Below are positions 8,519 through 17,865 of a stretch of 50,355 nt of DNA, one piece after another. Origin of the DNA: an uncultured Lachnospiraceae bacterium (GTDB lineage Bacteria; Bacillota; Clostridia; Lachnospirales; Lachnospiraceae). The notes under the pieces are model-generated. The model was not told the origin of the DNA, made no database searches, and worked only from the letters and a program-made list of their open reading frames with translations. The stretch lies in assembly GCA_947177445.1 (NCBI GenBank), contig CAMWUL010000020.1, positions 1 to 50,355 of the forward strand, in the 5' to 3' direction. Each line of letters begins with the position of its first letter. The stretch's first letter is position 1. The translations under genes were made by a program, and so were the position numbers.

Positions 8519-9396
8519 ACCGTCAAATAAAGATCGACGGATATACCCGCGTCTGCGGGCTGATAGGAAATCCGGTGGAGCATACCATGTCTCCGGCCAT
8601 CCACAATACCCTGGCGGGAGCGCTGGGGGAGAATCTGGTCTATGTGCCCTTCCGGGTGCCGGAGGGCCGGGTGCGGGAGGCGGTGGAGGGAGCTTATGCA
8701 TTGAATTTGCTGGGAGTGAATGTAACGGTTCCCTATAAGAGTCAGGTGATTCCCTTTCTGAAGGAGATTGATCCGCTGGCGGAGCGTATCGGCGCGGTAA
8801 ATACCCTGGTGCGAACGGAGGGCGGATTTCGGGGCTATAATACGGACATGCCGGGGCTTTACCGGGCCATGTGCCGGGACGGGGTCCGGATAGAGGACGG
8901 ACAGGTACTGATCCTGGGGGCCGGCGGCGTGGCCAGGGCGGTGGCCATGCTGCTGGCGGAAAAGGGCGCCCGTCAGGTGGTGATTCTGAACCGCACAGTG
9001 GAGAAGGCCGAAGGAGTGGCAGAGGAGGTTAACCGCATTGCCGGAAGGAAATTTGCATGGTGCCTGGCGCTGGAGGAGCATGAGAGGCTTCCCCGGGGAG
9101 AAGGATATCTGGCCATACAGGCCACCAACGTGGGTATGTTTCCGGGGGTACAGGATGCGGTTATCGAGGACGCGGAATTTTACAGAAAAATACACACGGG
9201 CTATGATCTGATTTTCAATCCCGCCAGGACCCGCTTCATGTCTCTGGTGGAGGAAAACGGCGGAAGAGCCTTTAACGGTCTGAAAATGCTGTTGTACCAG
9301 GGAATTATTGCCTACGAGCTCTGGACGGGAGCCCGGGTGGGATCTGAGCTGTCCGAACGGGCATATGCAGAGATGAAGAGTGCCATGGGCATTTAA
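8506..9396 (+). CDS. aroE: Shikimate dehydrogenase
   Basis: A 296-residue enzyme that reduces 3-dehydroshikimate to shikimate with NADPH. The shikimate-binding NPVEHTMSPAIHN lies at about 20-32, the catalytic lysine in NVTVPYK near 75, GAVNTLV and GYNTDMPG follow, then the dinucleotide-binding GAGGVARAVA near 142-151 and NRTVEKAE, where the arginine typically contacts the NADP phosphate. AAAGGAGG at 8488-8495 gives the ATG at 8506; another ATG three codons on is possible. The start lies within the end of yqeG, suggesting translational coupling. With aroK and aroQ directly downstream, this is a shikimate-pathway block. Confidence 0.95.
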   Translation: MEEMNRQIKIDGYTRVCGLIGNPVEHTMSPAIHNTLAGALGENLVYVPFRVPEGRVREAVEGAYALNLLGVNVTVPYKSQVIPFLKEIDPLAERIGAVNTLVRTEGGFRGYNTDMPGLYRAMCRDGVRIEDGQVLILGAGGVARAVAMLLAEKGARQVVILNRTVEKAEGVAEEVNRIAGRKFAWCLALEEHERLPRGEGYLAIQATNVGMFPGVQDAVIEDAEFYRKIHTGYDLIFNPARTRFMSLVEENGGRAFNGLKMLLYQGIIAYELWTGARVGSELSERAYAEMKSAMGI

Positions 9397-9422
9397 ACGA
9401 GGAAATGTACCGGAGGTTATAG

Positions 9423-9953
9423 ATGAAGCACAGGAATCTGGTTTTGATCGGCTTTATGGGAAGCGGTAAGACGTCCATAGGCTTACGGCTTTCCTACAGG
9501 CTGCAGATCATGGTGGAGGATACGGACAAGCTGATCGAGCGCCGGGAGGAGAGGAGCATCAGCGATATTTTTGCCCGGGAGGGGGAGGAATATTTCAGAC
9601 GGCAGGAGACGGCCCTGCTGAGGGAGCTGACAGAGGGCAGATACCAGAGAATTTATTCCGTGGGCGGCGGCACCCCCATCCGGGAGGAAAACAGAGAGCT
9701 GCTGGGAAAGCTGGGTCTGGTGGTCTATCTGCGGGCCCGGCCCGAGACCATCTATGAGCGGCTGAAGGGGGATATTTCCAGACCTCTTCTGCAATGTGCC
9801 GATCCCCTTGGCAGGATCCGGGAGCTGATGGAGAGCAGAAGCGAAGCCTATGAGGCCTGCGCAGACATTATTGTGGATGTGGATGGAAAGTCCGTGGAGG
9901 ATATTATGGATATCATTGAGAGAGAGGCGGATGCCTGTGACAGGCGGCCGTAA
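9423..9953 (+). CDS. aroK: Shikimate kinase
   Basis: A 176-residue P-loop kinase that phosphorylates shikimate at the 3-OH with ATP. Walker A is GFMGSGKTS at residues 10-18. DTDKLIE carries the shikimate-binding aspartate, FRRQE the conserved arginine and glutamate, SVGGGTP the Walker B-like glycine loop, and RPLL the lid arginine. Length is normal for AroK/AroL. GGAGG lies 6 bases before the ATG. It is 26 bases from aroE and 23 bases from aroQ, in the same transcript. Soluble and cytosolic; no fusion or truncation is seen. Confidence 0.95.
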   Translation: MKHRNLVLIGFMGSGKTSIGLRLSYRLQIMVEDTDKLIERREERSISDIFAREGEEYFRRQETALLRELTEGRYQRIYSVGGGTPIREENRELLGKLGLVVYLRARPETIYERLKGDISRPLLQCADPLGRIRELMESRSEAYEACADIIVDVDGKSVEDIMDIIEREADACDRRP

Positions 9954-9976
9954 AAAAGACAAAGGAGGATACGGCT

Positions 9977-10423
9977 TTGAAAATTCTTGTTATCAACGGT
10001 CCCAACATTAATTTCCTGGGAATCAGGGAAAAAAGCATATACGGAGCCATGGACTATCAGTATCTTCTGGACCTGATCCGCAGGAAGGGACAGGAAGCCG
10101 GGCAGGATATTACGGTGTTTCAAAGCAACCATGAGGGAGCGATTATAGACAGGCTGCAGGACGCCTATTTTGACGGGACGGAAGGAATCGTCATCAATCC
10201 CGGCGCCTATACCCATTACAGCTATGCCATCAGGGATGCATTGGCTTCTCTCACCGTTCCCAAGGCGGAGGTGCATATCTCAGACATCACCAAAAGGGAG
10301 GAGTTCCGCCGGGTATCGGTGACGGCTCCGGTCTGCGATCTCCAGATTTATGGTCAGGGGCTGGACGGATACCTGCAGGCCATCGATTTTATTATCGGGA
10401 AAACGGCATCCGGCGAAATATAA
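9977..10423 (+). CDS. aroQ: Type II 3-dehydroquinate dehydratase
   Basis: A 148-residue enzyme that dehydrates 3-dehydroquinate to 3-dehydroshikimate. Family motifs are NGPNINFLGIREKSIYG near the start (conserved Asn, Arg and catalytic Tyr), FQSNHEGAIIDRLQDA, INPGAYTHYSYAIRDAL, and EVHISDITKREEFRRVS with the catalytic histidine. Type II enzymes form dodecamers. The start is a TTG at 9977: AAAGGAGG at 9961-9968 is well spaced for it and there is no nearby ATG. It ends the aro block; pathway order runs AroQ, AroE, AroK although gene order is reversed. The remaining shikimate genes are not in the window. Confidence 0.95.
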   Translation: MKILVINGPNINFLGIREKSIYGAMDYQYLLDLIRRKGQEAGQDITVFQSNHEGAIIDRLQDAYFDGTEGIVINPGAYTHYSYAIRDALASLTVPKAEVHISDITKREEFRRVSVTAPVCDLQIYGQGLDGYLQAIDFIIGKTASGEI

Positions 10424-10528
10424 ATGGAAGAAGTATGAAAAATTTTTCAAAACCTGTTGCAATCATCACACTTTTATATTAAACTAATCAGGAATTATAG
10501 TGTGAACAGAATATAGGAGGAATATAAT

Positions 10529-11086
10529 ATGATTTCTGCAGGTGATTTCAGAAATGGTATTACTATTGAGTACGATAATAATGTGTACCAGATCATTGAA
10601 TTCCAGCACGTGAAGCCTGGAAAGGGCGCTGCGTTCGTGAGGACGAAGCTGAAAAATATCAAGAACGGCGGCGTGGTTGAGAAGACCTTCCGCCCCACTG
10701 AGAAATGCCCCCAGGCGCGTATTGATAGAAAAGATATGCAGTATCTGTATTCGGACGGGGATCTGTATTATTTTATGGATACGGAGAACTATGAGCAGAT
10801 TGCCCTGAATCAGGACACAGTAGGCGATGCGCTGAAGTTCGTCAAGGAGAACGAGATGTGCAAGGTTTGTTCTCATAACGGCGGCGTGTTCTCTGTGGAG
10901 CCTCCTCTCTTTGTAGAGCTGGAGATCACAGAGACGGAGCCGGGCTTTAAGGGCGACACAGCTACAGGAGCCAGCAAACCGGCCACAGTGGAGACAGGAG
11001 CACAGGTTTCCGTTCCTCTCTTTGTGGAGCAGGGTGACAAGATCAAGATCGATACCAGGACGGGAGAATATCTTTCCCGGGTATAG
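10529..11086 (+). CDS. efp: Translation elongation factor P
   Basis: A 185-residue, three-domain EF-P. The N-terminal KOW-like domain carries the loop HVKPGKG, whose Lys32 at the tip reaches the ribosomal peptidyl-transferase centre and in many bacteria is modified. The two OB-fold domains follow, ending in [13 protein letters not shown], a strong family signature. EF-P rescues ribosomes stalled at proline runs. AGGAGG lies just before the ATG. A gap of 105 bases from aroQ with TTGCAA and AT-rich DNA upstream suggests an own promoter, though aroQ readthrough is possible. A strong terminator follows. No EpmA-type modification gene is nearby. Confidence 0.95.
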   Translation: MISAGDFRNGITIEYDNNVYQIIEFQHVKPGKGAAFVRTKLKNIKNGGVVEKTFRPTEKCPQARIDRKDMQYLYSDGDLYYFMDTENYEQIALNQDTVGDALKFVKENEMCKVCSHNGGVFSVEPPLFVELEITETEPGFKGDTATGASKPATVETGAQVSVPLFVEQGDKIKIDTRTGEYLSRV

Positions 11087-11119
11087 GGCGGTCCGCATCC
11101 TTTATTCTATCAGACTTGT

Positions 11120-11171
11120 AAGGCGACGACGTTTTCCTGCGGGAAAGCGCTGTTGCCTTTTTCTTTTTTTC
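11120..11171 (+). terminator. Terminator after efp
   Basis: AAGGCGACGACGTTTTCC pairs, with a few G-T wobbles and one mismatch, with GGAAAGCGCTGTTGCCTT across a short loop, and is followed by a long T-rich run to 11171. Confidence 0.8.
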
Positions 11172-11310
11172 ATTTCTTCTGATTTTCTGTATGTACGGAA
11201 CCCGCGCCGGGGTTTCGGCATACCGGTCCTGTCAATTATACTGTGGGCTCAAAATTCCTGAGGGAGCTTTGACGGGCCGCACAGTCACATCAAAAGCGGC
11301 GAAGAAAGGT

Positions 11311-12228
11311 ATGGAAAAACATATGCAAATCAATGAATTCACAGAGAAAGTACAAAAAGTATTAATGAGAGAGCTGGGAGAGGAATACCGGGTGGAAATC
11401 AGGGAGGTCCGGAAAAACAACGGCATCGTGATGCACGGACTGATGGTATTGCCCGAAAACGGTAATATAGCGCCCACCATCTACCTGGATTCTCTCTGGG
11501 AGGCTTATGAGGGCGGCACAACCTTCAGCGAAGTGATGCGGCGCCTGACCAGAGTCTGCCGGGAGGAAATGCCCCGGGGAAACGTGAACATGGAGTTTTT
11601 CCGGTGCTTTGAGAAGGTTAAGGAGCGAATCTGCTATCGGCTGATATGCCGGAAGGGGAACGAGGAGCTTCTGGAGGAAATTCCCCATGTGGAATTTCTG
11701 GACTTGGCAATCTGCTTTTATTATGCCTACCGGGGACGGGAGCTGGGAGAGGGGACGATTCTGATCCACAATTCCCACATGGAGAATTGGGGCGTGGACA
11801 CGACGCAGCTCATGAGACTTTCGATCAAAAACACGCCGAGGCTGTTTCCCGGAGGCTGCTGTTCCATGGCGGACGTCCTGCGGGATATGATGGAATTTCG
11901 AAAGCATGACGCCGGGAAGGAGCTGCAGTGGGCAAAGGACATTCCCATGATGGTGCTGACCAATCCCCGGAAGATTTACGGCGCGGTCTGTATGCTGTAT
12001 CCGGGACTGCTGGAACGGCTGGCCCGGAAGGAGGGAAAGAGCCTGTATATTCTGCCCAGCTCTGTCCACGAGGTTATTCTGCTGCCTGACGACGGTGGGG
12101 AATCCCCCCGGGAGCTGCAGCGGATGATCCAGGAAGTGAACCGGGAGCATGTGGCTCCTGAGGAGGTTTTATCTGACAATCTATATTACTTTGATCTGAA
12201 CGAAAAACAGGTAAAAATCATTTTCTAA
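11311..12228 (+). CDS. DUF5688 family protein
   Basis: A 305-residue protein matching DUF5688, a family common in Lachnospiraceae and without known function. Recognisable pieces are the N-terminal MQINEFTEKVQKVLMRELG, the central LDLAICFYYAYRG and the C-terminal LYILPSSVHEVILLPDD. It is soluble, with no signal peptide, membrane span or catalytic motif I can name. The frame is open from 11191, but the similarity starts at the ATGs at 11311 and 11323; neither has a good ribosome binding site (AAAGG only), so the start is uncertain by four codons. It is monocistronic: a terminator lies upstream, and a tRNA promoter starts 20 bases after its stop. Confidence 0.75.
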   Translation: MEKHMQINEFTEKVQKVLMRELGEEYRVEIREVRKNNGIVMHGLMVLPENGNIAPTIYLDSLWEAYEGGTTFSEVMRRLTRVCREEMPRGNVNMEFFRCFEKVKERICYRLICRKGNEELLEEIPHVEFLDLAICFYYAYRGRELGEGTILIHNSHMENWGVDTTQLMRLSIKNTPRLFPGGCCSMADVLRDMMEFRKHDAGKELQWAKDIPMMVLTNPRKIYGAVCMLYPGLLERLARKEGKSLYILPSSVHEVILLPDDGGESPRELQRMIQEVNREHVAPEEVLSDNLYYFDLNEKQVKIIF

Positions 12229-12248
12229 AAAAATCCATCAATTTTATG

Positions 12249-12277
12249 TAGACAGACGAAAAATTTTGTGATATTAT
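12249..12277 (+). promoter_or_regulatory. Promoter of tRNA-Arg
   Basis: TAGACA at 12249-12254 and TATTAT at 12272-12277 are 17 bases apart, 33 bases before the tRNA 5' end. Confidence 0.65.
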
Positions 12278-12310
12278 ATTTCAGGGTGATGTAATAATTT
12301 TGTAACATTT

Positions 12311-12382
12311 GCATCCGTAGTCTAACGGATAGAACGAAGGCCTCCGACGCCTTTAATGCAGGTTCGATTCCTGTCGGATGCA
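12311..12382 (+). tRNA. tRNA-Arg (anticodon CCG)
   Basis: The acceptor arms GCATCCG (12311-12317) and CGGATGC (12375-12381) pair perfectly, with discriminator A at 12382. The anticodon stem AAGGC/GCCTT (12337-12341, 12349-12353) encloses CTCCGAC, giving CCG at 12344-12346, which reads the arginine codon CGG. The T arm contains GGTTCGATTCC. CCA is not encoded, so it must be added after transcription. Confidence 0.93.
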
Positions 12383-12464
12383 CTTTACATCACCCTGTTT
12401 TAATATCGCCGGACTGCCGGGACGGGACGCCGCCCACAGCAGACCGAACTTTATAGGGTCATGT

Positions 12465-12490
12465 CAAAAAAGAGCCGCTTGCGGCTTTTT
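12465..12490. terminator. Bidirectional terminator after tRNA-Arg
   Basis: AGCCGC TT GCGGCT flanked by six A on the left and five T on the right, about 85 bases after the tRNA. Confidence 0.75.
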
Positions 12491-12594
12491 GCAATTATGA
12501 GATAACGGTTCCGCCAGGGAGGCGGCTGTGCAGAGGGAGCAGCAATTAGATAGAGGCAGGACGGAACGGTTACAGTTTTGAGAAAGGTGAAAGG

Positions 12595-13902
12595 ATGCAG
12601 GACAACAGATTAAGAGCAGTTCTCGACTATATTGTGAAGCATTGTAAGATCGTGTTTCCCGTGCTGGTGATAGCGGCTGTGGCGGCCACTGTGACCATCG
12701 CACTGAACGCCAATAAGGCCAGAGCTGAGGAGGAGAGTCTTCCCACGGAGAGCACCGGGGAGGAAATTCCGGAAACCTGGACGCCTCCCGCCCCCGAGGA
12801 CAATCCTCTGATACCCAATGAAAATGAAGAGCTTGAGGCGCTGATGATTTCCTATTATAATGCGGTGGCCGCAGGAGACACGGAGACGTTAAAGGCTATA
12901 TACAGCGAGATCTCCAGCAATGAACTGCTGAAATTTCAGGAAAAGGCAAAATATCTGAACCGCTATTCCAATCTGGAGATATACACGAGGCCGGGGCCCG
13001 AGGAGAATTCCATAATTGCCCTTGTCTATTACAAGGTGGTTTTTGAAAACAGAGAGGAAGAGGTTCCCGGGCTGAGATCATTTTATGTGTGTACCGATGA
13101 TCAGGGGAAGCTTTATATTAACAACGGTAACGTGAGCGACGAGATTAATGAATATTTTATGAGTGTCAGCCGGCAGAGCGACGTGGTAGATCTGAGCAAT
13201 CGGGTAAACATGGAGTATAACGAGCTGATGGATACGCATCAGGATCTGCTCAGATATCTGGCGGAGCTGGATGCCGAGGTGGACACCGCAGTGGGCGAGG
13301 CTTTGGCCAGGGAAAACGGGGATATGCCTGTGGATCCTGCAGATACCGCAGATCCGGCATCCTCTGAAAACCCCGGAGAGGCGGGGAATCCCGGAGAGGC
13401 AGCAGATCCGGGTACGGATCCCGGAAATACCGCTGACCCGGGAAGCACCGTGGATCCCGGAGCTGCCGGAGAGGGCCAGGAGCCGGTTCCGGAGGCGCCT
13501 GTAAATACGGGGCCCCAGTATGCTACCGCAACCACCACCGTCAATGTGAGAGACTCGGACAGCGAGCTGGCGGAAAAGCTGGGCAAGGTGCGCGGCGGTG
13601 AGAAGGTGCAGGTTCAGCAGATTCTGCAGAACGGCTGGACAAAGATTGTCTATGAGGGCGCAGACGGATTTATTAAGTCGGAATACCTGCAGATAGTGGA
13701 AAATGCGGACGGAATTGCTTCCATCGGAACGGTGACGGCCACAGAGAACGTGAATGTTCGTGCGGCGGCCAGCGAGACGGCAGAGCGTCTGGGACTGCTT
13801 ACAGGAGGAACGACGCTGGAGCTTTTGGCAAATGAAGGCGACTGGTGCAAGGTAAAATACAACGGACAGGTGGGTTATGTAAAATCCGAGTATGTCCAAT
13901 AG
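12595..13902 (+). CDS. Membrane-anchored protein with two bacterial SH3 domains
   Basis: A 435-residue protein. An N-terminal transmembrane segment (about residues 20-42, VLVIAAVAATVTIALNA) has no obvious cleavage site, so it is a signal anchor with the rest outside the cell. A globular region (about 60-220) may be NTF2-like. Next comes a linker of about 80 residues of imperfect Pro/Gly/Asp/Glu repeats (DPGNTADPGSTVDPG). Two SH3b domains follow near 305-365 and 375-435, each opening with VNVRxxxSE and ending in a GYVKSEYVQ- or GFIKSEYLQ-like strand. SH3b domains bind peptidoglycan, so a wall role is likely. GAAAGGTGAAAGG is a modest ribosome binding site. The repeat linker should be length-variable between strains. 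No enzymatic domain is seen. Confidence 0.75.
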   Translation: MQDNRLRAVLDYIVKHCKIVFPVLVIAAVAATVTIALNANKARAEEESLPTESTGEEIPETWTPPAPEDNPLIPNENEELEALMISYYNAVAAGDTETLKAIYSEISSNELLKFQEKAKYLNRYSNLEIYTRPGPEENSIIALVYYKVVFENREEEVPGLRSFYVCTDDQGKLYINNGNVSDEINEYFMSVSRQSDVVDLSNRVNMEYNELMDTHQDLLRYLAELDAEVDTAVGEALARENGDMPVDPADTADPASSENPGEAGNPGEAADPGTDPGNTADPGSTVDPGAAGEGQEPVPEAPVNTGPQYATATTTVNVRDSDSELAEKLGKVRGGEKVQVQQILQNGWTKIVYEGADGFIKSEYLQIVENADGIASIGTVTATENVNVRAAASETAERLGLLTGGTTLELLANEGDWCKVKYNGQVGYVKSEYVQ

Positions 13903-13956
13903 TTATTTCTCATGACGTTGAAAGCATGATTTTAAAGTGCATAATTATATGAAAAA

Positions 13957-13997
13957 TGGGGAAGCCTTTTATAAATAAGTAAAGGGCTTTCTCTTTT
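13957..13997 (+). terminator. Terminator after the SH3-domain gene
   Basis: GAAGCCTTTTA and TAAAGGGCTTTC form an imperfect hairpin with a short AT loop, followed by a T-rich tract. Confidence 0.65.
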
Positions 13998-14061
13998 TAT
14001 TTCCTTTGCTCGATTGCGCAGGAGAACTTGAAAGTCATATACTCACGGGAGGCGGCAGACC

Positions 14062-14493
14062 ATGAAATCACAGGAAGTGGCACTATATCAGGAAATCCAG
14101 AGGAATACGGAGATGGCTATGAAGGCCATCGACACCATATCGGACAAAATATATGACGATGCGCTGGCCATGCAGATGTCCAGACAGTCCATTCGATATT
14201 CAGAGCTCCACAACGAAGCCTCCAGGCAGCTGGTGGCGGCCAAGGCTCAGAGCTATCAGGGAAGTGCGCTTGCGGACGCGGTGCTGAAGACAGGATTGCG
14301 CTATAATACCATGCTTAACACCAGCACCGGACGCATTGCGGAGCTGATGATCAAAAACAGCACCAACGGAATTCTGGAGATGGAAAAGGCTCTGAAGCAC
14401 AATGAGTCTGCGGGAGAGAAGCCGGTGGCGCTGGCGAAGCGGCTGATCGAATTCGAGGAAAAAAACGTGGCCCGGCTGAAAAGCTATCTGTGA
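14062..14493 (+). CDS. Unknown helical protein
   Basis: A 143-residue protein I do not recognise. It is almost entirely predicted alpha-helix with heptad-like spacing: an N-terminal helix YQEIQRNTEMAMKAIDTISD, a middle region with LHNEASRQLVAAKAQSY, and a C-terminal MEKALKHNESAGEKPVALAK segment. A bundle of four helices is likely. It has no cysteines, no signal peptide and no membrane span. Some ferritin-like and DUF2383-type proteins look similar, but I see no metal-ligand pattern, so I make no assignment. GGGAGG lies upstream of the ATG. It is monocistronic, between terminators and the gdhA promoter. Confidence 0.6.
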   Translation: MKSQEVALYQEIQRNTEMAMKAIDTISDKIYDDALAMQMSRQSIRYSELHNEASRQLVAAKAQSYQGSALADAVLKTGLRYNTMLNTSTGRIAELMIKNSTNGILEMEKALKHNESAGEKPVALAKRLIEFEEKNVARLKSYL

Positions 14494-14668
14494 GCCTGCT
14501 GATGTGGAGCCTGCCAAGCGAGGCGGGGCCGGAGAGGAAGCCGTTGGAGTGGAAGCCGTTAAAGAGGGCACAGGCGGGTTATTATGGATAATCTCCGGGC
14601 TTCATAGGGGAACAGAAAGGACAAAATAGACAAACAGGTGAAATTATATTGTGCAATTTGGATAAAAA

Positions 14669-14699
14669 ACCCCGGTAAACTTTTACGGTTTAGTGGGGT
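14669..14699. promoter_or_regulatory. Dyad upstream of the gdhA promoter
   Basis: ACCCC-GG-TAAAC and GTTTA-GT-GGGGT form an interrupted inverted repeat ending 8 bases before the gdhA -35 box. Otherwise the 303 bases between 14494 and 14796 hold only the promoter. It could be an activator or repressor site, or a weak terminator. Confidence 0.4.
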
Positions 14700-14707
14700 A
14701 AAGTGTG

Positions 14708-14736
14708 TTGTGGATTTGCGTCTGTGGGGGTATAAT
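14708..14736 (+). promoter_or_regulatory. Sigma-A promoter of gdhA
   Basis: TTGTGG at 14708-14713 and TATAAT at 14731-14736, spacing 17. The gdhA ATG is 60 bases further. Confidence 0.7.
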
Positions 14737-14793
14737 GAACCGTAACCAAACGCCGAAGCGGCAAGGTCATTTGGATAAAGAAGGAGGAATTGA

Positions 14794-16140
<1,347 letters not shown>

Positions 16141-16174
16141 TCAGAGATTTTCCAGGTGAATAAATGATTCGAAT

Positions 16175-16205
16175 AAGTCCTGTAAGCTTCGTGCTTATGG
16201 GACTT
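16175..16205 (+). terminator. Hairpin after gdhA
   Basis: AAGTCC...GTAAGC, loop TTCG, then GCTTAT...GGACTT; only a weak T tract follows. Confidence 0.6.
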
Positions 16206-16233
16206 GTTGATTTTCTAATAAGAGAATTTTACA

Positions 16234-16262
16234 TTGATCTTCCCCGCGGTTCTAAGTATAAT
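16234..16262 (+). promoter_or_regulatory. Sigma-A promoter of the MgtC-like gene
   Basis: TTGATC at 16234-16239 and TATAAT at 16257-16262 with 17-base spacing. The leader is about 85 bases, too short for the known magnesium riboswitch. Confidence 0.65.
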
Positions 16263-16352
16263 ATAGTTGTCAGATAAGGAGGTGCGGACGAGAGCCGGCT
16301 GACAGATATATTGCGGATGATAATTGTACAAACAGACAAAAGGAGGCGGCCC

Positions 16353-17033
16353 GTGATTCTTGGAAATTTTGCGGACTGGAATATACAGAACATTTTGATA
16401 CGTGTGATTGCTGCCGCGATTTTGGGCTGTGTCATCGGACTGGACAGAGGAATGAAGCATCGCGGTGCGGGCACAAAAACGATTACTGTGGTCTGCCTGG
16501 GCGCCACGCTGGTTATGCTGACGGAGCAGTATATACAGGTATACTTTCCGGGTCTTGCAAACATGGATCGGATGGCGGCCCAGGTAATCAGCGGAGTAGG
16601 CTTTATCGGAGTGGGCACGATCATCATATCCAGGCACCGGGTCAGGGGGCTGACCACGGCGGCCACTTTATGGGCAAGCGCCTGTGTGGGACTGGCAGTG
16701 GGGATCGGCTTTGTTGAGGGCGGCGTATTGATTACGGCAATGATGCTGATTTTTCTGCATGTGCTTCCCTTTGTGGAGCGGTTTGCCGCCCGCCATTCCA
16801 GCTATTGCAACGTGTTCATCGATTTGGAAAAAAACAGGGATCTGCATATAGTGATCCAAAAGCTGAAGGAAGCGGGCGTAGTCATTGATTCCATGGATAT
16901 GAGTGAAGCCAAAGACGGCGGCGGGGAAATCTCCGTACATATGGTGCTTTATGTAAAAAAGCCTGTCGTGCGCGAGGACATATATGATATTCTTATGAAG
17001 CTGGAGCAGGTGGTGGCTGTAGATTTTCTGTGA
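16353..17033 (+). CDS. MgtC/SapB-family membrane protein
   Basis: A 226-residue protein. The N-terminal half is the MgtC/SapB membrane domain, with four or five hydrophobic segments and family motifs ILGCVIGLDRGMKHRGAGTK, LGATLVML and ISGVGFIGVGTI. The C-terminal 75 residues form a soluble ACT-like domain (HSSYCNVFIDLEKN onwards). MgtC proteins affect magnesium homeostasis and membrane potential. The frame is open from an ATG at 16311, but AAAGGAGG at 16340-16347 sits before a GTG at 16353, which gives the normal family N-terminus; I chose that GTG. Single gene, not linked to a magnesium transporter here. Confidence 0.85.
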   Translation: MILGNFADWNIQNILIRVIAAAILGCVIGLDRGMKHRGAGTKTITVVCLGATLVMLTEQYIQVYFPGLANMDRMAAQVISGVGFIGVGTIIISRHRVRGLTTAATLWASACVGLAVGIGFVEGGVLITAMMLIFLHVLPFVERFAARHSSYCNVFIDLEKNRDLHIVIQKLKEAGVVIDSMDMSEAKDGGGEISVHMVLYVKKPVVREDIYDILMKLEQVVAVDFL

Positions 17034-17063
17034 GACTTCGGGCGTATTTGGGGCAGAAAAGCA

Positions 17064-17091
17064 TTTACATTCCTGCGTATTATGATACAAT
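17064..17091 (+). promoter_or_regulatory. Sigma-A promoter of the RNase H-ligA-metA run
   Basis: TTTACA at 17064-17069 and TACAAT at 17086-17091, spacing 16, about 50 bases before the RNase H start. Confidence 0.55.
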
Positions 17092-17142
17092 TTGAAGGGA
17101 GAATTTTCAAAAATCAAGGGCAGAAGACATTATTGGGGGACG

Positions 17143-17865
17143 ATGATGGCATCCGGCAAATATTATGCGGTAAGGAAGGGTAAGACCACAGGGATCTACA
17201 GAACCTGGGAGGAGTGCAGGGCTTCCGTGGAGGGAGTTCCCGGCGCGGTATACAAAAGCTTTAAGACGCTTTCGGAAGCGGAGGCGTTTTTGGGAGGCGT
17301 TTGTTTAAAAAAGCCTGCCCCGAAAAGGAAGGCGGCTCTGAAAGAGTCCGCCGAAAAAGAAAGCGTCACGGTTTCTCTTCCCCAGGAGGGGTGTCTTTTG
17401 GCCTATGTGGACGGAAGCTATGACCATTCCCTGAAAAAGTACGCCTTCGGCTGTGTGTTTATTCTGCCGGACGGCCGTGTGCTGGCCGAGTACGGGAACG
17501 GGGACAATGAGCAGTCCCTTCAGCACAGAAACGTGACGGGAGAAATGCTGGGAGCCATGTATGCCGTAAGGTTTGCCATGCGGAACGGTTTCTCGGCGCT
17601 GGAGCTTTGCTACGACTATCAGGGAATTGAAAAATGGGCAACGGGAGAGTGGCGCTCCCGGACAGAGCTGACAGGAAAGTATGCAAAAGCCATGCGGGAG
17701 TGGGGGAAGGACATATCCATTACCTTTACCAAGGTGGCGGCCCACACCAATGTATATTATAATGAAATGGCTGATCGAATGGCAAAGACAGGACTTGTGG
17801 AAGGAAATGGCGTGCCGGCGGTGCATGACCTGGAGGACAGCGGGGAATGGAACAAATCAGAATAA
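17143..17865 (+). CDS. Viroplasmin-RNase H family protein
   Basis: A 240-residue two-domain protein. The N-terminal caulimovirus viroplasmin-type domain (about residues 4-48: KYYAVRKGKTTGIYRTWEEC) typically binds RNA:DNA hybrids. After a basic linker comes the RNase H catalytic domain, with acidic residues in AYVDGSYD, TGEMLGA, YDYQGIEKW and NEMADRMAK. It cleaves RNA in RNA:DNA hybrids, removing primers or R-loops. This is the RNase H1 layout common in Clostridia. Start: two adjacent ATGs at 17143/17146 follow GGGGGA; the longer open frame from 17092 begins at the promoter and is unlikely. Its end overlaps the pseudouridine synthase by 19 bases. Confidence 0.85.
   Translation: MMASGKYYAVRKGKTTGIYRTWEECRASVEGVPGAVYKSFKTLSEAEAFLGGVCLKKPAPKRKAALKESAEKESVTVSLPQEGCLLAYVDGSYDHSLKKYAFGCVFILPDGRVLAEYGNGDNEQSLQHRNVTGEMLGAMYAVRFAMRNGFSALELCYDYQGIEKWATGEWRSRTELTGKYAKAMREWGKDISITFTKVAAHTNVYYNEMADRMAKTGLVEGNGVPAVHDLEDSGEWNKSE

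Noticed and set aside
16263..16352. Magnesium riboswitch before the MgtC-like gene
   Set aside because: The leader is only about 85 bases, too short, with no matching structure.
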